Positions 1 through 5,986 of a stretch of 8,376 nt of DNA are shown here, piece after piece. Position 1 is the stretch's first letter. Each line of letters opens with the position of its first letter. Source of the DNA: Intestinibacter sp034113885 (GTDB lineage: Bacteria; Bacillota; Clostridia; Peptostreptococcales; Peptostreptococcaceae); the NCBI RefSeq assembly GCF_034113885.1, contig NZ_JAXEWM010000106.1, forward strand, positions 1-8,376, read 5' to 3'. The position numbers and the translations under genes were made by a program. The notes below the pieces were generated by a model. That model was not told the origin of the DNA and made no database searches. It worked only from the letters and a program-made list of their open reading frames with translations.

Positions 1-1
1 A

Positions 2-925
2 GAAGACACATTGAGTATCGATGTCATCTTAAGAGAAGGTAATATTGTATTAATGGGCGAAGAAAAAAACGTAGAATTAGCCTATAAATTGATGACAGAA
101 TTACAAGAAACAGTTATCAATGGAAAATCACTAGATAGACAATCTGTGACATACAGCTTATCTTTACTGCTAGAAGGCAGTGAGATGCAAATAAAGGAAT
201 TAGAGGATGTAATCGTAGTGACTAAAAAGGGAAAGGCAGTTCAGCCTAAAACTTTAGGTCAAAAGAAATATATAGAGCTTATAAATCAAAATGATATAAC
301 TTTTGGTATAGGTCCAGCTGGTACAGGTAAAACTTATTTGGCAGTCGCTATGGCAGTAAGCGCATTTAAAAAGGATGAAGTAAGCAGAATTATCTTGACT
401 AGACCAGCGGTTGAAGCTGGAGAAAGCTTGGGATTTTTACCTGGAGATTTAAAGGATAAAGTAGATCCATACTTAAGACCACTATATGATGCGCTATTTG
501 ATATGCTAGGTGGAGATAGAGTAAATAAATATCTAGAAAGAGGTACTATAGAGGTCGCTCCACTTGCATTTATGAGAGGTAGAACTCTAGACAATGCATT
601 TATAATACTAGACGAAGCTCAAAATACGACTCCAGAGCAAATGAAGATGTTCTTGACAAGACTTGGATTTGGATCTAAGGCTGTAGTTACAGGAGATATA
701 ACTCAAACAGACCTACCAGATAACAAAAAAAGCGGTCTAATTCAAGCAACTAATATATTGAGCGATGTAAGAGGTATAGGTAAAATAGAGCTTACAGAAA
801 AAGACGTAGTTAGACATGAATTAGTTCAAAGAATAATTAAGGCTTATGAAAAGTTTGAAAAAAGAGAAGAATATAAAAGAAGTAAAAGAGAAAAAGAAAA
901 GAATGCAAAAAACTCTAGAAGATAA
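2..925 (+). CDS. phoH: PhoH family P-loop ATPase, 5'-truncated by the window edge
   Basis: This is a cytoplasmic PhoH-like ATPase, a family with a P-loop helicase-like core linked to RNA metabolism. The Walker A motif GPAGTGKT is encoded at bases 311-334 and the Walker B segment FIILDEAQN at 599-625. Between them are the family-typical stretches TRPAVEAGESLGFLPGD and PYLRPLYDAL, and after them VVTGDITQTDLP. The C-terminal tail is rich in Lys, Arg and Glu. The frame is open to the first base of the window, and a TTG at base 11 sits inside the conserved N-terminal nucleic-acid-binding-like region. The true start therefore lies upstream, and probably only a few to about 20 residues are missing from a family of roughly 320 residues. 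In B. subtilis a 7TM-HD phosphohydrolase gene (pgpH/yqfF) follows phoH, but here ybeY follows after 46 bases. The exact cellular role of PhoH is not settled. Confidence 0.96.
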   Translation, partial: EDTLSIDVILREGNIVLMGEEKNVELAYKLMTELQETVINGKSLDRQSVTYSLSLLLEGSEMQIKELEDVIVVTKKGKAVQPKTLGQKKYIELINQNDITFGIGPAGTGKTYLAVAMAVSAFKKDEVSRIILTRPAVEAGESLGFLPGDLKDKVDPYLRPLYDALFDMLGGDRVNKYLERGTIEVAPLAFMRGRTLDNAFIILDEAQNTTPEQMKMFLTRLGFGSKAVVTGDITQTDLPDNKKSGLIQATNILSDVRGIGKIELTEKDVVRHELVQRIIKAYEKFEKREEYKRSKREKEKNAKNSRR

Positions 926-971
926 TAAAATAATATAGAGCTTGAAAAAATATTAAATAGTAGGTGAATTT

Positions 972-1433
972 ATGGAATTAATAATAGACGATAGACAAGA
1001 TAAACTAGAAGTTAGTGAAGATTTAATAGAAAAAATAAAAGATATTATATTAGAATGTTTAGATTATGAAGATTATGACGACAATTATGAAGTAAGCTTA
1101 TCTTTTGTAGACAACAAAGAAATACATCAATTAAACAGAGAGTATAGAGGAATAGACAGAGCTACAGACGTATTATCATTTCCCCTTTTAGTAGAAGATG
1201 AATTCGATGTAGAATTTGGAGAAGAATCTCTAGGCGATATAGTAATATCTCTAGAGAGAGCCTTTGAACAAAGCAGAGAGTATAACCACAGCTTTGAAAG
1301 AGAGGTATGCTTCTTAGTTTGCCACAGTATGTTCCATTTACTAGGATATGACCACGATACAGAAGAACATACTAAAGAAATGAGACAAAAGGAAGAATAT
1401 ATTTTAAACAAGTTAGGAATAACAAGGGAGTAG
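972..1433 (+). CDS. ybeY: Endoribonuclease YbeY (rRNA maturation factor)
   Basis: This encodes a 153-residue, single-domain zinc-dependent endoribonuclease of the UPF0054/YbeY family. The family acts in 16S rRNA 3'-end maturation and ribosome quality control in the cytoplasm. The metal-binding signature H-x3-H-x5-H is intact as HSMFHLLGYDH at residues 118-128, with ligands H118, H122 and H128. The family motifs YRGIDRATDVLSFP (58-71) and GDIVIS (88-93) are present. Length is normal for the family. The ATG at 972 is preceded by a modest TAGGTGA ribosome binding site. The stop codon lies 6 bases before dgkA, and the end of ybeY carries the AGGGAG site for dgkA, so the two are very likely co-transcribed and translationally linked. 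The neighbouring era gene is a known functional partner in 30S maturation. Confidence 0.97.
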   Translation: MELIIDDRQDKLEVSEDLIEKIKDIILECLDYEDYDDNYEVSLSFVDNKEIHQLNREYRGIDRATDVLSFPLLVEDEFDVEFGEESLGDIVISLERAFEQSREYNHSFEREVCFLVCHSMFHLLGYDHDTEEHTKEMRQKEEYILNKLGITRE

Positions 1434-1439
1434 GTTTTT

Positions 1440-2162
1440 ATGAAAAGAAACAAACCACGCCAAAATATTATAAAAGCATTTAATGCAGCTATTGAAGGTG
1501 TTATATACACCTTCAAGCACGAGAGAAATATGAAAATTCACTATGTTACAGCTGTATTGGTACTTTTAATAAGCTTATTTTTAGATTTGAACAGGGTAGA
1601 AATGATGATACTACTTCTTTCTATAAGTTTAGTAATAGTATCAGAGATGTTTAATACTGCTGTAGAAAATGCTGTAGATTTGACTACAAATGAAATTCAT
1701 CCACTAGCAAAGATTGCGAAGGATGTTGCGGCTGGTGGAGTTTTGATTTCCTCACTAAATGCAGTGGCTGTGGGATATTTGATTTTTTATGATAAATTTG
1801 TGCTTTTTTCTCAATCGGTTATAGTATCGATTAGAAAATCGGATCCTCATGTAACCCTGATATGTATTGTATTGGTTCTAATTGCAGTAGTTGTGGTCAA
1901 GGCACTTACTGCTACAGGAACTCCACTTCAGGGAGGCATGCCAAGCGGTCATGCAGCACTTGCATTTGCACTCGCTACATCTATAACTATGATGGTCGAA
2001 AATCCAATTGCTGCAGTTTTAGGATATATAATGGCTGTTTTGGTGGCGCAGAGTAGAATTGAGGGCAAAATACATACATTTTGGGAGACAGTTGCAGGAG
2101 CTTTGTTGGGAATATTGATAGCTATGCTCGTATTCCAAATAAAAATATTTAACTTTTATTAA
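1440..2162 (+). CDS. dgkA: DgkA-type lipid kinase fused to a PAP2-like phosphatase domain
   Basis: This 240-residue membrane protein has two parts. Residues 1-125 are a DgkA-family integral membrane kinase with the signature E-x2-NTA-x-E-x3-D (E69 to D80), HPLAKIAKDVAAGGV (87-101) and about three membrane helices. In Gram-positive bacteria this family mostly phosphorylates undecaprenol. Residues 135-235 are a hydrophobic PAP2-like domain with a conserved K154, PSGH at 168-171 and SR-x5-H (S205, R206, H212). The phosphatase signature is not canonical. The usual RP of motif 1 is replaced by TPLQGG, and the Asp four residues after the motif 3 His is Glu (E216). B. subtilis DgkA is only about the length of the first half. 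The start is the ATG at 1440 with AGGGAG upstream, inside the ybeY end. The first domain is certain; activity of the second is inferred. Confidence 0.93.
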   Translation: MKRNKPRQNIIKAFNAAIEGVIYTFKHERNMKIHYVTAVLVLLISLFLDLNRVEMMILLLSISLVIVSEMFNTAVENAVDLTTNEIHPLAKIAKDVAAGGVLISSLNAVAVGYLIFYDKFVLFSQSVIVSIRKSDPHVTLICIVLVLIAVVVVKALTATGTPLQGGMPSGHAALAFALATSITMMVENPIAAVLGYIMAVLVAQSRIEGKIHTFWETVAGALLGILIAMLVFQIKIFNFY

Positions 2163-2186
2163 AAAATTTTAATTAATGTAAATAAA

Positions 2187-2216
2187 TAATCGTTAATCAA
2201 ATCTTTGTGTTATAAT
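2187..2216 (+). promoter_or_regulatory. Candidate promoter for cdd, extended -10
   Basis: A perfect extended -10, TG-T-TATAAT, lies at 2208-2216. No good -35 is visible: TAATCG at 2187-2192 is the best at 18-base spacing and is weak, which is common for extended -10 promoters. Transcription would start near 2223, just where a long stem-loop begins. The 124-base gap after dgkA supports a separate start here. The call rests on sequence pattern only. Confidence 0.5.
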
Positions 2217-2223
2217 AATAATG

Positions 2224-2269
2224 TTATGGTAAAATTATGAAATCGAAGTATTCTATAATTTTATCGTGA
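2224..2269 (+). promoter_or_regulatory. Stem-loop in the cdd 5' leader
   Basis: Bases 2224-2239 pair with 2254-2269 as a 16-bp uninterrupted helix, if G-U pairs are allowed, around a 14-base loop. The core TAAAATTAT / ATAATTTTA is a perfect 9-bp inverted repeat. The helix ends 6 bases before the AGGAGG of cdd and starts about where the predicted transcript begins. No T-tract follows, so it is not a terminator. A role as a 5' stabilising or translation-modulating hairpin is inferred. Confidence 0.45.
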
Positions 2270-2286
2270 ATTTTTAGGAGGACTTT

Positions 2287-2685
2287 ATGGACAGTAGAGA
2301 ATTATTAAAATTAGCTGAAGAAGCGAGATTAAATGCATATGTGCCTTATTCAAAATTTAGAGTAGGTGCAGCATTACTGACATCAGATGGAAAAGTTTAT
2401 ACAGGATGTAATATAGAGAGTGCCAGCTTTGGAGCGACTAATTGTGCTGAGAGAACAGCAATATTTAAAGCTATTTCAGAGGGCGAAAGTAAATTTGTAA
2501 AAATCGCAATAGCATCGGATAATTCTGATAAGAATCAACCGACATGGCCATGCGGAATATGCAGACAAGTAATAGTTGAATTTGCAGATGATATACAAGT
2601 AATAACTGGAAGTTCAAAAGGAGATATAATAGAAACAAATATAAAGGATTTATTACCACATTATTTTGCTAAAGGTGACTTTTAA
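2287..2685 (+). CDS. cdd: Cytidine deaminase
   Basis: This encodes a homotetrameric-type cytidine deaminase of the usual 132-residue length. The enzyme hydrolyses cytidine and deoxycytidine to uridine and deoxyuridine in pyrimidine salvage. The zinc site is complete: CAE at 53-55 supplies the ligand C53 and the catalytic proton shuttle E55, and PCGICRQ at 88-94 supplies C89 and C92. The substrate-binding features YSKFRVGAAL (21-30) and GCNIES (40-45) are also present. The start is the ATG at 2287 with a perfect AGGAGG at 2276-2281. It follows a 124-base leader with its own promoter candidate and is itself followed after 55 bases by era, as in B. subtilis. The assignment is secure. Confidence 0.98.
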   Translation: MDSRELLKLAEEARLNAYVPYSKFRVGAALLTSDGKVYTGCNIESASFGATNCAERTAIFKAISEGESKFVKIAIASDNSDKNQPTWPCGICRQVIVEFADDIQVITGSSKGDIIETNIKDLLPHYFAKGDF

Positions 2686-2740
2686 GCAATGACAAAAAAT
2701 AAAAAATTAGTAAAATACAATAAGTTAGGAGAAAATGTAA

Positions 2741-3631
2741 ATGTTCAAATCAGGATTTGTTAGTATAGTAGGTAGACCAAATGTAGGAAAATCAACATTA
2801 ATGAATAATGTAGTGGGAGAAAAAATTGCCATAATGAGTGATAAGCCTCAAACTACTAGAAACACAATTCAAGCAGTGTACACTGATGAAAAATGTCAAA
2901 TTGTATTTTTGGATACACCAGGTATACACAAACCCAAAAATAAATTAGGCGAATTTATGGTAAAATCAGCAACAGATGCATTTAAAAATGTTGATTTAGT
3001 ATTATTCGTAGTAGATGATTCAAAGAAAATAGGACCTGGAGATAGAAAAATCATAGAAGATTTAAAGGGGATAAAAACTCCAGTAGTTTTAGTTTTAAAT
3101 AAAATAGATAAATTAGAAGAGGCTGAACTATTTGATTTGATGAATTTATACTCAAAGGAAGAATTATTTAAGGAAATAGTTCCAATATCAGCTCTTAAAG
3201 GAAGAAATATAAATGAGCTTCTGAAGGTAATAGAAAAATACCTTGAAGAAGGGCCAAAGTACTTCCCTGATTATATGATAACAGACCAACCAGAAAGGGT
3301 ACTAGTTTCAGAGCTGATAAGAGAAAAAGTTCTACATTATTTAGACGATGAGGTGCCACATGGAGTTGCTGTAGAAATAGAGAGAATGAAATCTAGAAAA
3401 GACAAGGATATAGTAGATATATCTGCTGTTATTTACTGTGAAAGAGAATCTCACAAGGGGATAATAATAGGCAAAAATGGTAGAAAGTTAAAAGGTATCG
3501 GAAAATCAGCGAGAGAAGATATGGAATTTTTATTAGGATCAAAGATAAATCTTCAATTATGGGTAAAGGTAAAAGAAAACTGGAGAAATTTACAAAATTA
3601 CATCAGTGATTTTGGATATAATGATAAATAA
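2741..3631 (+). CDS. era: GTPase Era
   Basis: This is a 296-residue essential-type GTPase that binds 16S rRNA near its 3' end and assists 30S assembly. The GTPase motifs are all intact: G1 GRPNVGKS at 11-18, the TTRNT switch segment around 38-42, G3 DTPG at 58-61, G4 NKID at 120-123 and G5 SAL at 150-152. The C-terminal KH RNA-binding domain is recognisable from GIIIGKNGRKLKGIG at 240-254 and the preceding helices from about residue 190. Length is typical. TTAGGAGA lies 9 bases before the ATG at 2741. An out-of-place ATG-TAA pair sits directly before that start but is too close to the ribosome binding site to matter much. Era is functionally linked to YbeY encoded upstream. mgtE follows after 11 bases if translated from the ATG at 3643. 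Confidence 0.98.
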   Translation: MFKSGFVSIVGRPNVGKSTLMNNVVGEKIAIMSDKPQTTRNTIQAVYTDEKCQIVFLDTPGIHKPKNKLGEFMVKSATDAFKNVDLVLFVVDDSKKIGPGDRKIIEDLKGIKTPVVLVLNKIDKLEEAELFDLMNLYSKEELFKEIVPISALKGRNINELLKVIEKYLEEGPKYFPDYMITDQPERVLVSELIREKVLHYLDDEVPHGVAVEIERMKSRKDKDIVDISAVIYCERESHKGIIIGKNGRKLKGIGKSAREDMEFLLGSKINLQLWVKVKENWRNLQNYISDFGYNDK

Positions 3632-3642
3632 AGGTGGATTAT

Positions 3643-5034
3643 ATGGATAGGAAAAACAATGATTCTAATCTGTTGTTAGAACAGGTACTCGATTTATTAG
3701 AAAATAATAAAGTATTGGAACTAAGGGAATTATTAGAAGAATATCATATTATGGATATCTTTGATGTAATGGAAGACTTAGACGGAGAAATGAAGGTGAA
3801 GCTTTTTGAAGTTTTACCAATTGATATGTCTGCGTCTATTTTAGAGGAAAGTGGACCTGAATTTTTTAGATCAATATTTTCTCTAATAGATGTAGAACAC
3901 GGTAGAAATATCTTAGAACAGATGTCTTTAGATGATTTGACAGACATATTAAGTGAACTAGAAGACGATGAAAGACAGAGAATAATAAACTTACTTAATA
4001 AAGAGGATGCAGAGGATGTAAAACATCTTCTAGGATATGAAGAAGAATCAACTGGTGGTATAATGACAACTGGATATATAGAAGTCAATGAAAATATGAC
4101 TGCTAAGGAAGCTATTGAGCATATGAGAAAAAATGCTGAAGATGCTGAAACTATTTACTACATATATGTTATAGATAACGACGAAAAGCTAGTAGGGGTA
4201 TTATCTCTTAGAGAGTTGATTACAGCTAGAGATTCTGTTGTAGTTGGAGATTTGATGAGTGAAAATATAATATCAGTTTTCGACGATGACGATAGAGAAT
4301 TGGCTGTAAAATTAGTATCTAAGTACGATTTATTGGCTATTCCAGTTGTAGATAAAAATAATGTATTAAGAGGTATAATAACTGTCGACGATATAATAGA
4401 CGTCATGGAGGAGGAAGCTACAGAGGATTTATATAAATTAGCTGGATCTTCTGAACACGAAAGAGACGTAGCAGAAAAACCTGATTCTACTATGATGGAA
4501 CAAATAATCTCATCAGTCAGAGCTAGAATGCCTTGGCTATTACTTATCGTAATAGGTGGATTGTTTACTGCGATGATACTTACTAATGCCACATTCATAG
4601 AAGGCTTAACTTATGTTAAATTCTTATGCTTCGTTCCAGTAATATTAGTTATGGGTGGAAGCGTCGGAATGCAATCTTCTTCTTTGACGATAATGACGTT
4701 GTCTAATAACGATGAAGAAGACATCGACTTTAAAACAGTATTAAAGGAAGGTGCTGTAGGCTTAATTACAGGTATAGTATGCTCTATTATTATAGGATTG
4801 ATGGCTAGAGTGATCTTAAATAGCTGGAATATGGCTATAGTAATAGGTATTTGCGTATGGATTAATATGATTGTAGGAGCTATGATAGGTAGCTTCACAC
4901 CTTTGATGTTAAAACATTTATCAGGAGATATATCGATAATATCTTCACCACTTATATCTGTTTTATTAGATATGATAGGTGTAGTATTATTCTTTGTAAT
5001 TACGACAATATTTTTGTCAAATATTGTTTCTTAA
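3643..5034 (+). CDS. mgtE: Magnesium transporter MgtE
   Basis: This encodes a 463-residue MgtE-family Mg2+ channel/transporter of the cytoplasmic membrane. An acidic helical N domain (about residues 25-135) precedes two CBS domains (about 140-257), which in known members act as the Mg2+ sensor that closes the pore. About five membrane helices follow from residue 295 to the end. Family marks are MPWLLLIVIGG, a GG-x-VG-x-QSS segment at 338-346 (the usual Asn after GG is Ser), and the pore-helix segment PLISVLLDMIG with the conserved Asp at 443. An in-frame GTG at 3634 lies inside the AAAGGTGG ribosome binding site, so the ATG at 3643, five bases after it, is the better start. No Mg2+ riboswitch can fit in the 11-base gap after era. 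The position between era and recO is unusual compared with B. subtilis. Confidence 0.95.
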   Translation: MDRKNNDSNLLLEQVLDLLENNKVLELRELLEEYHIMDIFDVMEDLDGEMKVKLFEVLPIDMSASILEESGPEFFRSIFSLIDVEHGRNILEQMSLDDLTDILSELEDDERQRIINLLNKEDAEDVKHLLGYEEESTGGIMTTGYIEVNENMTAKEAIEHMRKNAEDAETIYYIYVIDNDEKLVGVLSLRELITARDSVVVGDLMSENIISVFDDDDRELAVKLVSKYDLLAIPVVDKNNVLRGIITVDDIIDVMEEEATEDLYKLAGSSEHERDVAEKPDSTMMEQIISSVRARMPWLLLIVIGGLFTAMILTNATFIEGLTYVKFLCFVPVILVMGGSVGMQSSSLTIMTLSNNDEEDIDFKTVLKEGAVGLITGIVCSIIIGLMARVILNSWNMAIVIGICVWINMIVGAMIGSFTPLMLKHLSGDISIISSPLISVLLDMIGVVLFFVITTIFLSNIVS

Positions 5035-5047
5035 ATATATGAATTTT

Positions 5048-5074
5048 TTGACCTCTTCTTACAAAAACTATAGA
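5048..5074 (+). promoter_or_regulatory. Possible promoter for yqzL-recO inside the hairpin
   Basis: TTGACC at 5048-5053 matches the -35 consensus at five of six positions. TATAGA at 5069-5074 matches the -10 at four of six, with a short 15-base spacer. Transcription would start near 5081, after the 5' arm of the hairpin, so such an RNA could not form it. The spacing is poor, so this is a weak call. Confidence 0.3.
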
Positions 5075-5097
5075 TAAAATGTAAGAAGGGGGTTTTT
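5052..5097 (+). terminator. Intrinsic terminator after mgtE, overlapping the yqzL ribosome binding site
   Basis: CCTCTTCTTAC at 5052-5062 pairs with GTAAGAAGGGG at 5081-5091. This gives an 11-bp stem with one G-U pair (12 bp with A5063-T5080), a loop of about 16 bases, then one unpaired G and TTTTT at 5093-5097. It lies 17 bases after the mgtE stop, a normal place for a terminator. The T-tract is only five long. The purine-rich 3' arm doubles as the Shine-Dalgarno sequence for the ATG at 5100. Confidence 0.65.
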
Positions 5098-5099
5098 AA

Positions 5100-5255
5100 A
5101 TGTATAAATTATTTTGGGAGGTTTTTAAAAGAACCGGAAACATAGAGGCTTATTTATATTTATACGATTATCGATTTTTATCTAAAGGAAAGCTTGAGAA
5201 AAGGGAGACGTTGAATAATAATGGTGATTGTAAATACCCAAGGAATAGTCCTTAG
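5100..5255 (+). CDS. yqzL: Small YqzL-like protein
   Basis: This is a 51-codon reading frame starting at ATG 5100 with AAGGGGG seven bases upstream. The product begins MYKLFWEVFKRTGNIEAYL. The W-x-VF-x-TGNI-x-YL pattern resembles the YqzL family of small proteins (about 47 residues in B. subtilis), which are encoded directly before recO in many Firmicutes. Function is unknown. The N-terminal half matches my memory of the family, while the C-terminal half from about residue 24 is not recognisable and may be lineage specific. Its last 35 bases overlap the start of recO in a different frame, so translation of the two is probably coupled. Gene order (era side, then recO) supports the call, although mgtE intervenes here. 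Confidence 0.75.
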   Translation: MYKLFWEVFKRTGNIEAYLYLYDYRFLSKGKLEKRETLNNNGDCKYPRNSP

Positions 5256-5985
5256 GGCAGTTAAATATAAAGAAAACGATTTAATATTGACTATATTTAC
5301 ACGAAAGCTAGGCAAGCTATCTGCTATAGCAAAGGGTGCTAGAAGGACTAAAAGTGCTTTACTATCATCTTGTCAAGTTTTTGCATATTCTAATTTTACG
5401 TTAAAGAAGCAGGGCAACATGTATAGGGTGCTTCAAAGTGAAATTATAAAGAGTTTTTATGAGATATCTTATGATTTGGATAGCTTTTCATACGCTACAT
5501 ATATCGTACAGCTTATTAACTACAATGTAGAGGATGAAGTTACTAATAATAGGATGTTTATTTTATTGGCACAGACTTTATATCTATATGCTAAAGAGGA
5601 TGTAGATAAAGTGTTTATAAAGGATGCATTTGAATTGAAGTTTTTAGATTACATAGGGTTTAGACCAATAGTCAATAGATGTAGTAATTGTGGCAATAAA
5701 AATTTAACTAACAGCGTATTTAATATATATGAAGGTGGAGCTATCTGTCAAAAATGTAGAGATTTTTTCGAATATAATATGAAAATAGATTTAACAACAA
5801 TTAGACTAATGGAATATATATTAAATAATGATATTTTGACGTGTAATAAGGCGAAGGTATCAAAGTATATAGTCAAAGAGCTAGATAAAATATTAAAAAG
5901 ATATTTAAATCAATATGTTGACAACATAGGCTTTAAATCATTAAACTTAATAGAAAGTATAGAAAACAAAAAGGGAGCTGAATAA
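5221..5985 (+). CDS. recO: DNA repair protein RecO
   Basis: This 254-residue protein is the RecO recombination mediator, which with RecR helps load RecA onto SSB-coated single-stranded DNA in gap repair. The N-terminal OB fold (about 1-80) begins with TQGIVLRAVKYKENDLILTI and includes the family stretch GKLSAIAKGARR (31-42). A helical region carries the C4 zinc finger C-x2-C-x18-C-x2-C (C154, C157, C176, C179), found in many Gram-positive RecO proteins. An in-frame stop at 5212 makes the ATG at 5221 the earliest ATG start. GTG at 5224 is a less likely alternative. The AAGGGAG at 5201-5207 is 13 bases away, somewhat far, which fits initiation helped by coupling with the overlapping yqzL frame. 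The gene ends one base before the next start. Confidence 0.96.
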   Translation: MVIVNTQGIVLRAVKYKENDLILTIFTRKLGKLSAIAKGARRTKSALLSSCQVFAYSNFTLKKQGNMYRVLQSEIIKSFYEISYDLDSFSYATYIVQLINYNVEDEVTNNRMFILLAQTLYLYAKEDVDKVFIKDAFELKFLDYIGFRPIVNRCSNCGNKNLTNSVFNIYEGGAICQKCRDFFEYNMKIDLTTIRLMEYILNNDILTCNKAKVSKYIVKELDKILKRYLNQYVDNIGFKSLNLIESIENKKGAE

Positions 5986-5986
5986 T

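Noticed and set aside
11..13. TTG as the start of phoH
   Set aside because: The frame is open to base 2 and the residues there belong to the conserved N-terminal region, so the start is outside the window.
1862..2056. Frame with many Cys residues inside the PAP2-like domain
   Set aside because: It is an alternative frame of the dgkA fusion; the Cys-rich look comes from TGT/TGC codons created by the shifted reading.
2155..2180. Terminator after dgkA
   Set aside because: The inverted repeat is made only of A and T and has no GC stem, so it is unlikely to terminate transcription.
2689..2763. 24-codon frame between cdd and era
   Set aside because: It overlaps the era start, its ribosome binding site is distant, and the product is a short Lys/Asn-rich peptide with no recognisable pattern.
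3634..3636. GTG as the start of mgtE
   Set aside because: It lies within the AAAGGTGG ribosome binding site; the ATG at 3643 has proper spacing.
4158..4598. Antisense open frame within mgtE
   Set aside because: It is a Ser/Ile-rich shadow of a strongly supported gene and has no family signature.
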